Positions 32,952 through 45,067 of a DNA stretch of 64,000 bases are shown piece by piece (positions within the stretch are counted from its first letter, which is position 1; each line of letters begins with the position of its first letter). Made by a program: the position numbers and the translations under genes. The stretch comes from Suillus spraguei (lineage: Eukaryota; Basidiomycota; Agaricomycetes; Boletales; Suillaceae): positions 62,001 to 126,000 of the forward strand of contig JABCPU010000146.1 in the NCBI GenBank assembly GCA_016800925.1, read 5' to 3'. Below the pieces are notes generated by a model. The model was not told the DNA's origin, did no database searches, and saw only the letters and a list, made by a program, of their open reading frames with translations.

Positions 32952-35900
32952 GTCCCATAGTTTGTACTTAATGTCTAGAATAGTAGTTTCTCATTTTGCA
33001 ATACATTTGTTTTCATTTACTTTTATGTGTAACTTGAGTCGCAACAAAGCAATTTCTAATATATTCTGTGTAACTAGAGGGCCACTGTGGAGCTCTGGGA
33101 AGCTCTGTACAGAGATTTACAGAGATTGGCCTGTCTGTACAGAAGGGACCAAGCTGTGGCACTGTACAGCTCTGCACAGAACATTGTGATTTACTGATGT
33201 GAGCGGTATCCATTCGGACGCACTTCCCTGGCCTTTAAAAGTTGCACATGCTCTGATAGACATGGATATTGTCAAAGCAGCAATAGCAGCGAGAAGGAAT
33301 GAGAAGTGCAGAACTTGGGCTATGTAATATGGGATGTGTCCCCTGGGCCTTGAGGGGAATCTTTGAGTGATAGCTCTGGTACTAGCAATAGGAAGATGGA
33401 TTCTGGGAAGCACTTGGCACTTCCATCAGAATGGTTACAGCTGGGAGACTTCAGGGAGACATAAGTCAGGGAGACAAACATGTGAATTGTCAATGTATGA
33501 ACAATCAAATGTCCAGCATATCACGGATTCTCAATTCACTGATTTCACTCCGGGCCATTGGCCATCATCTTGATGGAGAATTGACTTGATGGATCATGGT
33601 AGTCATTTATTTAATTATTGGTCGTCTTTGTTATATCAGCACTTGAGGGTGCTATCAGGGTGTAGGTATAACTTTCAGTGTAACATGATGCAGAGAAAGG
33701 ATTAAGATGGCAGGCTGCAATACCGACCCCTAGTATTCATTTCAATATGGTGGATACATAGAATCAAGGTGGGCAGGCAAGTAGGTTGGCTCAGGGCTAC
33801 CACAGGTCATAGCATGAGTTACCTGTCATTTTGAAGTTCTAGTGCACTTACTAATGTGAAGCAGGTTCAAGCACTGGAAAATGACACATATTAATAGACA
33901 CCTTAGCTGCGCCTGGCATGTCGTCTGCCTGCATGGTCCCAAGCTTGTAGAGTGTATCTTCCTACACCTGTGTCATTCACTCAATCCTTGATAGATCTTT
34001 CTCAAACTTTAAGGCTATAATTAGGGATATATGTGAAAGGCATCCCAGGTGTCTGATCACCGATAACACTCTTGATTACCATGTGGGCTTCTAATCAGTA
34101 GAAATACCTCCTTTACATCAGATCTCAAGTTGTCGCCCTATATCTGGCTGATCCTTAGCACAAGAAATAAATATACATGTATTACTATTGGTCTATGAGT
34201 AGCCTGGATGATATTTAGATGGTAAAGCACTTCAAACATATGAAAAATGTGATTTGTCAAGTTGTTGCTCCTGTAGAAGGATACTATAGGTTTCTTGGGG
34301 TATCTACCTGATAGATATACTCTAAATATGCATAGGAATAGACCACACACCCTCCTTGAGGTTCGGTCCTGCAGGAAAAAATTTCACAGGAGGTAAACCA
34401 TCAGGAGAGGGGGGATGCACTACACAACAAGGTCTTATCCTATGGTCCTGAGCTCCTGATACATTGTTCATAACATTAGATAGATGATTGGAATCATGTT
34501 TCAGAGGCTCTGTACCCATAAATTAACACATGAGAACATATTTTGTATTTTCCTGTATATATGCTATATTTATTGATGTAGGGCGCTTCAGGGGGTCAAA
34601 TAAAGATGGGAATCTCTTCATATATACTCTTAAACATGGTCTGAACATCCTAGAACACTTTCCTGTTAAAGAGGCAAAATTGCGAAAGTGTTCTATACCC
34701 TAACCTATTTTGAATGGCCCCTGGAGGAGGAGGAGACATACAAATAAACAAAAAAAGCGGTCTATTACATTATATTATACATATTTATACCAAACTACTA
34801 CTTAGATACAGGGGGGGCTTATTGTGGTGTAGTGGTGAAGCTGCAGTAAGGTGGGGAGGGTGTGGGAACAATTGATATTGTGGAGATTCCCAGAATGGGC
34901 GATGTTTTTGGTGTTGTGGGGAAATTCCCACAGTAGGTGGCCCAAAATGCGGAGCTATGGAGTGTGAGAATATTGTGGGGAGGTATAGGTGGCCAAAAAT
35001 GTGAAAATATGTATGCTGGGAATGATGTATACCTGGGATTCACCAAGGATACATCAACCTGGGCAGTGCCATAGTGGATGGCTAAACTGAATGATGTATC
35101 AGGGTTTTTGGCTAATAAGCCAGTTTGGATATATCAATATGACAGTATGGGCTGCTTCCTGACTGCTCGATATAACCCATCTGTAGCACTAATCAACACT
35201 CAGAAGACAGTAGTAGTTCAAGTCAAGATTGCATTTGAAATATTCAGCCGACCAAAGGTGGATATGATATATCTGGTGTAAATAATATTGAATGCAGAAT
35301 TTGCTTGATTCCAATGCGTTTTGCAACTGGCAGGGGCTTAGCTGGGCAAACTGAAGTCTGTGTACGTGCCAAAGTATGACTGCGCCTGCTGCCAACATGT
35401 AAAACAGTAAGAGCTAGACTCACAGGCCCATTGATATGCTATCAAAAATTCTTCGCAGTTAGGTTTATAGGCAGGACTATTTCGATGTAATTCTGCCGGT
35501 CTTAAACTTAATGATCTTTTTTAACCTATTTTCTTAGGCTTGTTCGTTAATGGAAAACTCGTACGCAAGTCGATAACATCAATGCGTTGAATCATTTTTC
35601 GAGGAAATTTTTCTAATGCTATGTTACTCTAGAGTCTGCTCGAGGCAGCCCGGAAATTCGTGCTGCAATAGTAACATATTGATCAGCTGCATATCGTGTG
35701 ATCAATCACTGGGGAAACATAAAAGCAGAAAGATGACCCACAGTCGCGAACATCCAAGCCAATCAACAAAGGGTTAATGGCAGTACAATATGTCATTCAC
35801 GCCACTGGCAGGCTATCGGCACAAGGGTAAGTTATGGAGTTGAATTACAGATCCAAAGCGGATGGATCATACTCACACCCAACGAGCAAGTCAGGCCTAG

Positions 35901-36546
35901 GCAGCATGGTTCCGCAGCGGTCGAGTCGCAAATTGAGTCTCAATCTGCGCACGCTTTGACAGACATAGATGTTGTCAAAGCAGCAGCAACAGCAAGGAGG
36001 AATGAGATACGCATGTCTTTTTCTAGGTAAGGATGTGTCGAGGGGATCTCAAATGATAGCTCTGATACTGGCAATAGGAAGAGTTGATGGCTTACTTATA
36101 TATTCCACTAATCATGAAGTACTCGGAGGTTCTGCGGACTTCAGTACCACAGGGAGTATACATAGTCGGCGGATAAACAGTCCAGATTGAAGGGATGGTA
36201 TGAAGACCTGATTGACACATAACTGATGACGCATAACTGACGATAGAAGGAGAACACTTTATTAATTAGTATTACGCTTTGGAGTACTGTCACTAACGCC
36301 AAATAACCTGCAACACTTCATAGGCGCCTAGACAAATTTTCCAGCCCTCGATCCGTCGATGTGAAAATTGCTGGAATCTTGATGAATTTGACCGCGCCAA
36401 CATGAAAAAAAGTAAGCCTAGAGTAAACAACCGCAGGTGTGCAAAATGTCAAGCTATCGAGGTCACTCTCGTACATACTCATCCTTTTCTTTTACATACG
36501 CAATCACTCTTCGATACATGCCTCAGACATGTTTTCCTCAGGCTCC
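32952..36546. other. Gene-free stretch with diverged repeats
   Basis: No gene recognised. A sequence of about 150 bp at 33246-33400 recurs, diverged, at 35948-36090: both contain GACAT(G/A)GAT(A/G)TTGTCAAAGCAGCA and later GATAGCTCTG then GCAATAGGAAGA. Around 34583-34735 there is a small foldback sequence with a perfect 11-bp inverted repeat (34652-34662 and 34684-34694). GTGG-rich degenerate repeats lie at 34810-35000. Confidence 0.45.
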
Positions 36547-36690
36547 GTCTTAATCAGCGTTCTCACCGTCAAATATTATTGTCCTGTAGTCTTTTGAGCC
36601 AATCTGAAATCGTTGTTCTCATTCCTCGCCCCTAGTCCGAGCCTTGTCAGATCTTGACACGAAATGCGGGAGGGTCCATGGGACATAAGC
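36547..36690. repeat. Direct repeat, left copy, flanking the aspartic protease locus
   Basis: About 145 bp beginning CTCACCGTC and running through GTCCTGTAGTCTTTTGA and GGGAGGGTCCATGGGACATA. It recurs in the same orientation at 39345-39500 with few differences. Confidence 0.85.
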
Positions 36691-37307
36691 TGGCCAAGAA
36701 AAGAAAAGAAAAGATAACATGAGGAAATCAACCCGATGACTAGATAGAGCTGACAAATAAAACCCATTATGATACATCTATATTTAGAATAACACATTAT
36801 TACAACATGACATTGTATGAGTATGCCAGGGACATATTGGACAATTGCAGTGTGCAATTCTAAGGAGAAATATGAAATTTTGGTGGCGCGTGTGACAAGA
36901 AAGGACTCGAAGCCCACAAAACTATGGAAGCCTGGAGTCTCGAACACTCAGCTAGAATTTTATATGCGGCCAGAAGGCAACCTACACGCCGATTTCAAAA
37001 TTCTTCTTTACTCTCTTCTTCGATTGTTCGTTCGCTCGGCCATTTGGGCCCAAATTCGTTTCGCTGAGATTCCCATGGCCTTAGGGATTCATTGCCGTGC
37101 GCAAATGTGATCAAGCTTCAGCGGCGTTTCGTGCTTTATATATGTAGAAAGAAAGCCGACCGAAGGGGTGTCCTTCCATTGCCATGATCTAATCATACAT
37201 AAACCCAACCAACGAATAAGACTTTGACTTTCAGAGCCTGAGTACATAGTACATACAACCTTCAAGTGCATATGCTGCTTTGCGTGCAAAATGATGGCGA
37301 TTCCATA

Positions 37308-38806
37308 TTAGTTTACAACGGACCGAGTGAACCGGGTTTGGGCAAAACCGATGTATAAGTGGTCGGGATCAACCACGGTATAGAAGCGTTGGATGAATAC
37401 GTAGCCAATGACAAAGTCAATGGGCCCTTGCTGAAATCCCGTGCCAATGTCGCGAACAATGAGATATATGGAAGCCCTAGTACCACGATAAGCTCCAATC
37501 ATGTGGTTGAGAGCACGAGGCCAGATTTGGGCGTTACGGGTGAGAGTAAAGATTTGCTGTGCAAAACGGTGAACAAGGGGTGTGAGTGCTAACAGAATTG
37601 ACGTACGCCGCCAATATTGAAATTCAGGTTCTCCAGGCGCGAGTACCTATGGCGGGAAATAGCGTGAAGTCCACTCACAGGATCGTATCGAGCGCCGGTT
37701 ATATCCTTGTACCGCTGGAAGGCCTCTATCGAACACTAATTAGACCATCATTACTCGCTGCACTCTAGTGGATACACACCGGTGGAAATCGAAATAAAGG
37801 TGTTGCCACAATCGACAATACCAATGGTGTCTTGTAAGATCACTGTGGTGGCAGTGTTGCCGTATGTGATGCTTTGACGGAAACCCCAAAATTTCGGTGC
37901 AAACCACGGGATGTTGATGATAGGACTGAAACAAAACAGTTGCTATCAGTCTGGATTGATCTAGGAACTGAGGTAGCTTACGTGTATGTAATGTGACCGT
38001 GCAAGGCATCGTCAGTTCCACCAAAAGTGAGTTGTCCAGCGGTTCTTTCCTGCGAACCGCCGTAGGGCTTGAAAAAGATACCAAGAATGTTGGCAGGAAT
38101 GATGTTTTCCTTAACCAGGTTGTCAGTGACAGTCGGGATCAGCGCTTCCGGCATTCGAGTCAGGGTGTTTTGTGTCGATGCCATAGGCCCGATGCCAAGG
38201 ACACCGTCAAAACCAGCGAAGCCCAGTACACGATCAGCAACACCGATCGGCTGCCTGAAGACGGTGAGCCCAGGACCGACAGTGACGGTGTCGAAGTACA
38301 TAAATCCTATAGATAATCGTAAGTATTTCAACTTATGATATCATATTGTATGTCACACCGTCCATGCGGTGGTCAGAACTGTAGACGACCGATATAGGTT
38401 CTTCAGTGCGGACGCTGTCGTCGGTTGCCTGGTACGGAGTACCGGCACCAACCCATGTGTTCGCGCTACCGCCATCGAGAATCAAGTTGTCTTTAATAAT
38501 GCATTAGCAGCCGCATATTTTTCCAGTATTGAACTCACAGATTGTGGAGGGGCTGCCGATACCAACTGATATGGTGTAGACAAAACAATTGGTTGTCAGA
38601 GGAACGCTAACTCGACGTTGTCCGTGCTTGCTGGAACCACTAAGGGCCTGCAAACGAGCTATATCGTGCGCCACGAGGTTATAAGTACCATTAGAGAAAT
38701 TTAGCCTCCTGGTAATGGGGACAGAGGTAGGGGAATTGGCACGTTTAACGGGCGATGCTGTGATTGGCAAAACTAGGAGAAGTGTTAACAATGGAGCGGG
38801 GAACAT
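37308..38806 (-). CDS. A1-family aspartic protease (polyporopepsin-like) with altered catalytic motifs
   Basis: Exons 38539-38806, 38359-38490, 37982-38306, 37780-37925, 37607-37725 and 37308-37556 join in frame to 412 residues. A signal peptide (MFPAPLLTLLLVLPITAS) and a propeptide precede the mature part. The fold signatures are clear: SANTWVGA, DGVLGIGP, QLTFGGTD, NIPWFAP, then NAQIWPRALN near the C-terminus, as in polyporopepsins. The first active-site motif, normally DTGS, reads DGGS, and the second, normally DTGT, reads DCGN. Both aspartates remain, but the Ser/Thr neighbours that hold the active-site geometry are changed. The flap region is also unusual (YSSDHRMDG). The frame is fully open with sound splice sites, so this is not an obvious pseudogene. 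It may be weakly active, inactive or have a new role. Confidence 0.87.
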
Positions 38807-39760
38807 GGCTGACTGGAAAGCAATATCATACTCAGTGGTGCATTATATATGTGCTGGCAAATTCAATGATGGTAATGTCGTGCACCTCAGTATTAGCCAC
38901 GTATGAAACGTCCCCTCGAAAAAGCGATGACGAGATAGTTGCAATCGAGCGTGAGGATTAGGCTCCCCGATAAAGTGTGACAAGAGATGGTTAAAACATG
39001 CCGATACCAGGTGGCAGGAATTTACAATTCACCTGTTTACCCATAGTTCAAATGTCACCATTAATGCATTGACTTGCCTCACATTCATTCCCATAGAGAT
39101 GCTGACCTATTATGAATGCACCTTGGTAGAACTTTCGTGTCAGTGGTAAAGCTAGTGTAGTGGTCATTGCTAAGGAGAGCAATGTCCAAGGTTCTCCCGG
39201 TTGTCGACGCTACCGCTGACTCGTCGCAAAATTTGCTTATGTGAATGTGACAAGAAGTGTCAGGTGAACTTGAACAAGCCTCGAAGTAGTGCTCCGCAGC
39301 ACTCCGCAGCACTAGTGAATTACGTTGCTCCGTGCGTAATACCTCTCACCGTCGAATATTGTCCTGTAGTCTTTTGACCCAATCTGAAATTGTTGCTCTC
39401 ATTCCTCGCCCTAGTCCGAGCCTCGTCAGATCTTGACACGAAACGCGGGAGGGTCCATGGGACATAAGCTCAACATCGGCGGCAAAGAAAGAAAAGATAA
39501 GTCATCAGTGAACCCATGAGCCCTTGATATTGTAGCCGTGACAACTATAGGATGATGTAATTCTGCTTCTGCTAAACATGATCATGTATACTACGAAAAA
39601 TTTGACTCAATAACAACTGTATAGTTTCGACACTAGGTTCGTCACATGTCACAGGCTCCGTTGAATCGAACCTATTTGGCGTGACCGTCATGCAAATTTT
39701 TGGGAGGTGAAGCTAATTTGTGACAGGTAGTAAAAACGGAAAAAAAACATATATATGACT
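38807..39760. other. Intergenic upstream of the aspartic protease, including right direct repeat (39345-39500)
   Basis: Holds the protease promoter. It also holds the second copy of the ~150-bp direct repeat, in the same orientation as 36547-36690 and 2.8 kb away. No other gene is recognised. Confidence 0.5.
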
Positions 39761-42620
39761 CTAATGGGTCCAGAAGTCATTGTACATCTTGTTTGCGATC
39801 CGTCTGCGCTTTCCACGCCACCATTCAGCATTCGCCGCGCCCTCTATATCCAAATCAGTACCTTCGCTGATGTTATAGATTTCTGAGTGGTTTGCGGAGG
39901 ACAGACCACCATCCACGGTGTGCATGCTCCCCAATGCAAGGTGTTCAATAAGCACCTCCATGGGTACATCACTGGTTTCAATGTCTTGCTCGTTGATGCT
40001 GTCAAAAGGAGGTTCAGTGCTAACTACATCCACCTCTCCTGTGAGCTCGAGCTCGTCGGCAGCTTCGACACCAGTGTTGTACTGAGCAGTTGCAATTCTG
40101 GTCCACCCAGCTATATCATTCTTCTGGACCTCCTGCAGATATTGTAATGCCTCGCGACTCGTAAGACTTTCAAATGAAAGACTGAAATCCTTCCCAGCTT
40201 TACACATGAAGAATGCCTAGGAACAATACTAAGTTAGTTGTGCGACAATGATACAGAGAGAGATGATGGCCGAACCTGCTTCACAAGCTCGGGCTTGTTT
40301 ATGGCGTGATACCCATTGATGACCCACTGCAATGACCGATTGCGAAGAGTGCCAATTGTTGTGTCCAGTCGGACAAGTGCTGGTGAAGTCTTCTCAGAAA
40401 GTCGAGTGAGAGACTCATTGACGATATCCGCATGCTGTGCGTGTTTGACTGCAAGTTTAAATGGCCGTTGAATACCAACATCACATGGCTGACCAACACC
40501 TGTGCAGCCCCCAGGGACAAAACGGTACTTAATCCAAGAATACGTCATATCCAACCAGGTACGAAACTGGATGGATCTATGCACGCTCCAGACATTGAGA
40601 TGCAATATACACTCCTGATCAGCCGGTGCACCAACAAGTGCTTTCTGCTCCTCCCAATAAGGCACCAAAATGTCAGTGACATACTCACACATGAGGGGAA
40701 ATGTCGCCCAGTAAGTGTGTGTGTGTGTTCGCATAAGAGATCTTGAAGTTGAGTCGCATTGCTTCTTCATATTGTGGAGTATACTTCGAGGGAAGGGAAC
40801 ACGATGACTTTCCCTCATAGATTAGATGCAAGGGGAGGGCATGGCCTTTGGCAGAAATCCCCTTGGTGACTGTGAAGGCACGCTTTTCCTCCTGCCCAAT
40901 AACAGCAACTTGCTTCGATCCATTAACTTCGAAAGTTGAAGTGTTTGATGGCTGGTATACAATGTTCGTCTGTTCAATATTGACCAGGAATGCCGAGTCG
41001 AAAATTGCACAGTCACGTATTGTTAGAGCGAGACGAAGGAATTGGTTGAGGAGAACCTGGTCAACATTGGGTGGAAGTTTTTGTGCAGCACGTGTTGCTC
41101 TGCGAAATGTCCAGTTGAGATGCTCGTTGAGAAATTCCTTGACCCAGGTCTCACTGCAACGAAAACGAGAGCCATCCTTCGCAACAGACTCAAAGATTTC
41201 AGGAATTGAGTATTGCAGGCGTGCAAGGATAATACCACGGCAGCGAAGAGTGTCCAAGGCAACCCCAACTTGTCGGAGCGACTGAAGGTCATTAATGATG
41301 GTCTTAACCATGTCAGGATAGGGCGTCAGGATACTTTTACGTGTGTTTTGGTACATTGGCAGGCTGCATCTCTGAGCACGAGCAAGAGTAGCTGCAGTCC
41401 ATACAGGTTTGTCACCAGAACGGTCAATCCAAGTGCCAACAACTTGTGGCGTCAAAGTACGGAATCGCGATGAATCCATCCGCTGAACCTCCCGCACGAT
41501 ATCTGAAGGGGACATGCTAATCCCCACACGAGCAGCAGCTTCAACAATAGTAGTCCACATTAACAGGTGCTGCCAGTTTACACAAGCAGCAAGGGTGTCC
41601 TTGTGCTTGCGCTTGCGTCCAACTTAGTGCTGCCGTGGTCCAGTTCCGAACCGTGGTTCGAACCTGACCATTGGTCAGGTTCGTCCTTGGTTCGGTCCAT
41701 GGTCCAGCATTTTGCACGGACCGAACCGGAATGAGGTTCGTGGTCCGCTAACTCCTGTGTGGTTCATCTATAGGTTCGGACCTTCCCGAACCGTTCCGAA
41801 CCCCGAACCGAATCTTCTTTGCAACGCCTTCAAGGCTCAATCACACGCTTCTCATCATTTTGACTTCTCGATTCTCAAGATTCGCCATGGTCACTTTGAC
41901 CTCGTCAAGAGCTCAACATGTACTTGTCTTCGCCACTAGAGGAGACTGATGACATTGTGGCCTGGTGGGGGGTAAGTCTTTTTTTTAATTTGTTTTTTCG
42001 CTACTAAATCTACTTAATAGCTTCACTCGCTGCAATACCCTACACTCGCGCGCATTGCGCAAGACTATCTACCCATTCAAGGCAGCTCTGTTCCTTCCGA
42101 ACAAGCATTCTCAAGCGGAGGAATCACTTCGACTATCTGATGCAATGCACTCGGGACTGACACGTTCACGGCACTACAACTACTGAAGGGAGCATATAGG
42201 AATGGGCACCTTTCTGCAGAAGTAGAGGCTGAGGGACATGCGGCTTCGTTGGACATGTAACTACGAGTACAAATATCTTGCTATGTTTTTTTTTCCTGGC
42301 TGTAATTTTTTTGCATTTGGTTCGCGTTCAGACAGAGAAAAAAACCGAACCTGACCGCTGCGAACCGTTCGCAAAGGTTCGGTCTAAGGTTTGTTGAAAT
42401 AACTAGAACCGAACCTTGGTCCGGTTTTTGGTTCTCGTCCAACCACCTCTGAACCAAACGGAACCGGACCGCGGCAGCACTAGTCCAACTCGAACTGCAG
42501 GCTGATGTGCTTTTGCATCTCTTTCAATCTCCTGGTAAGGCAGAGATGCCTCTGCGATATCTGCCTTTGTAATGACAGGCTCAATGAGATCGTGAAGTGC
42601 GTCATTGACAGTATGAACCT
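39761..42620 (-). pseudogene. DDE-superfamily (pogo/Tigger-like) transposase, broken
   Basis: Minus-strand pieces form one transposase. The N-terminus (from about 42600) reads VITKADIAEASLPYQEIERD and is interrupted by an hAT-type insertion (41625-42482). It continues at 41616 as KRKHKDTLAACVNW and on through a helix-turn-helix region and FLNEHLNWTFRRATRAAQKLP. The catalytic core shows VNIEQTNIVYQ, KQVAVIGQEEKRAFTV, HLNVWSVHRS and VPGGCTGVGQPCDVGIQRPFK. In related elements the first position is usually Asp (NADQT); here it is Glu. The frame shifts inside a CA dinucleotide repeat near 40720. The acidic C-terminal part (39761-40207) is in a third segment, possibly after an intron. Not functional as it stands. 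Confidence 0.75.
41625..42482. mobile_element. hAT-type non-autonomous element, 858 bp, 8-bp TSD GTCCAACT
   Basis: Ends carry inverted repeats TAGTGCTGCCG(T/C)GGTCC(A/G)GTTCCG (24 bp, two mismatches). Perfect 8-bp duplications GTCCAACT flank it at 41617-41624 and 42483-42490. Inside, the plus strand at about 42020-42250 encodes a piece of the hAT dimerisation domain (YLPIQGSSVPSEQAFSSGG). The rest is rich in GGTTCGGTTC-like subterminal repeats. It lacks most of the transposase, so it moved with outside help. Confidence 0.9.
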
Positions 42621-42701
42621 AGTTACCAAGTTGCATGAGTATATCAGATCTAGTGCATCAACACGAAGCCTATGAGCATCTCGCTCACGAGTCTCTAGCT
42701 C

Positions 42702-44508
42702 TCAGGAGAAAGGAACCCATGCAGTCTTCAGATGTTCCTCTCGTGTTGTAGTCGGGAAATACTTGAAGAGACCAATGGACTTCGCCTCTTCACTAGCTCG
42801 AAGATTCAATTTAAGACACTGTGAACTAGCGGTAGTTGGTAGTGATGGGGTTGACCTTGCGTCAGACACTGGGGGACGTGGTGAAGTAGCTTCAATACTA
42901 AACTCGATGGTGCCATCAGTGCCATCCAAGAACGAATCTTAGTTGTCAGAAGTCTCATGAAGTCTCCCAACATGCTGTAACAATACGATGATTAGTTTTT
43001 TCAAGCCGAAAGATAGCCACGGAGACAGACCTCAAAGTGGCTCCTCGCAAGTACTAAAAACTCTTCCATTCAAAGGCAGTACTTTGTATCATCGGTAAAC
43101 AGGGGATGCTTGAAGACGGCATGCATGATGGTATTAATTGCTGCAATTGCACATGAAAAGGAGTCAATTTGTTCGCCATGTGCCATGGGCACTTTGCTGA
43201 ATGGTGTGAACCCGTGATTCTTCAACCAGAGCTGGATAGCATCAATATACAATACAGGCCAAGACCACCCAAGAGAGTCTCCATATGAGATAGTTTGCGT
43301 CTCAGCATCAACGCTAAAGACAGCCCAATGAACCTGAGAAATGTTGATGGGAAAGATGATGCGCTGGATGGTGCCATCGTGAAGTGAGTTGCCAAGGGAG
43401 TGTAGGCGACTGAATGCTCTATCAAACTGATACCTTGACCACCGTGCATCCCCAAGTTGTAATATATTTTAAAAATCGAGGGTCTCAACTGTACAGTTGC
43501 AGTGGCTATTGGAATCATCCAAGGACTCATTGATGGCGACAATTAAGGCATCAAGTACACGCCCATCAATCATTGTATTGGAAAGAAGAGGGCGGAGCTC
43601 AGACGTGCGCAGCCCAACACATGCTCCCAACCCCTGCAACTCTCGGTCCCAGGGGAGACATCCAACATCAGGAAATTCACACATTCCTTAACATGCTTAA
43701 TCAGCTTAACTCACTTATCTCAAAACTTGTTTGCTCTCTCTCACATCATTCACCTGGCATATCTTATATTTTTTGAGTGCGAAATACAATAAAACATGTA
43801 TATTAATATATCTCAACTTTTTTTTTCTGAATTCATTCACATTGAAATTTTGGACAAGTAGATTCAATTTCACCAAGGCAGTTAAGTGTAAATAAGTCCG
43901 CATAAGGGCACGTCAAGGAATGTGTGAATTTCCTGATGAAGGACATCTAGAACCTCGTCTATTGCTCTAGCCTCAGGAGCACTATGGTTGACATGCTCAT
44001 CATGATCAAGCCTGTTAAGGACCCAATCATGGGCATTTAGCCACGTGAGACGAGCCTCGAGGACATGAGAAACCTCTCTCCAGTAGGGAAGGATCCAGAA
44101 AGGAAGGTGAGTTGACGGAGCAGACGGGTGGATGACTGAAGATTGTCCATCAAACCAGGCTTGACCGAATTGATCAAGGAGCTGGGTGATGAAATGTAAA
44201 GGAGGGACTGTCCACGACAGAACATCATCCAAGTTGGGAACACGAGCAAGTACGAGGCATGTCGAGAATGTTATGGTGTTCAAGTCAAGTTTGCAATCAA
44301 GTGAAGCAGGAAGATTTATGTCGAGGAGTTGTGTGACAGGCAGCATTTGTGAAGGGATGGTTGATTGAATGGAAGCTGGAATGGCCAACAAGTGTTTGAT
44401 TTCACGGTGCACAGAGGGCAGAAGAGTCGTCCGCTCAAAGACATGGCCACACAAAAGCCACTCAGAGGCGATGAACAAATCAGTTTCAGATTGCATGATT
44501 AGAGGCAA
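42702..44508 (-). CDS. Ulp1-type (C48) cysteine protease, transposon-associated
   Basis: The minus strand carries the conserved C48 core. VHWAVFSVDAETQTISYGDSL has the catalytic His and Asp, and GEQIDSFSCAIAAINTI has the catalytic Cys (about 43150). Upstream, 44508-43882 encodes a long N-terminal region (LPFWILPYWREVSHVLEARL) seen in the large basidiomycete proteins that bear this domain; these are usually multi-copy and linked to DNA transposons. The C-terminal part at 42929-42702 is Ser/Pro-rich. Exon borders between 43880 and 43470 are not resolved, because an inverted repeat and AT-rich DNA lie there. Possibly broken; the protease triad is intact. Confidence 0.65.
43666..43938. repeat. 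24-bp perfect inverted repeat around a 225-bp loop
   Basis: 43666-43689 (CATCAGGAAATTCACACATT...) is the exact reverse complement of 43915-43938. Both arms encode HQEIHTFL in opposite strands, so a coding piece of the Ulp1 gene has been copied in inverted orientation. Confidence 0.85.
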
Positions 44509-44707
44509 ACAGAGCTTACAGATGTGACATGCAGCCTTTTAAGACTGCCTCCAGCCATTGCTTTTGGTCCCTGCAGGATGTGCAGCTCAAATGATGTCAA
44601 CCAAGCTGAGGCAATATTCAGCAGCATAGAAGTCCATGCTGGTCACCAGAGTTGCCCTGCCAGTGAGTCACCACTGCCAGTCACAGTCAGTGTAACGAAC
44701 CTATTTA

Positions 44708-44919
44708 CAGTGGCTCAAAAAACTGTCCACATGTTTTGACATTTTTCACTATCTATGATATTGTGTGAGAATGAACAAATTCCTCAAGGACATACTTATA
44801 CCACATTGTAGTATGGCTTCAGGGCTTTTATTTGAGCCCTACACCGTGGGAATCGGCGGAGATATGGTGGAGATATAAGGCTTATAAAATGATGACTCAT
44901 GTGGACAGTTTTTTGAGTG
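44708..44919. mobile_element. Tc1/mariner-type MITE, about 212 bp, TA target site
   Basis: Begins CAGTGGCTCAAAAAACTGTC and has a 20-bp perfect inverted repeat (44714-44733 against 44898-44917). TA dinucleotides lie directly outside both ends (44706-44707 and 44920-44921). It sits immediately upstream of a mariner transposase fragment, whose own terminal repeat it may share. Confidence 0.7.
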
Positions 44920-45067
44920 TATATTAAAACTATATAAATCATTATTTATGACACCATAAAAATCATGCCACTATTATATAAATTATAAAGTGGTGTCATT
45001 ATGTTATTTTATGACTATATCTAACTATATAAACCAGAATATCTCATGTATCATAGTCATAATCACC

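Noticed and set aside
37650..37681. Intron starting GTGAGT in exon 5 of the aspartic protease
   Set aside because: Would be about 32 nt and would remove a segment that aligns with the usual family sequence before NFNIGG.
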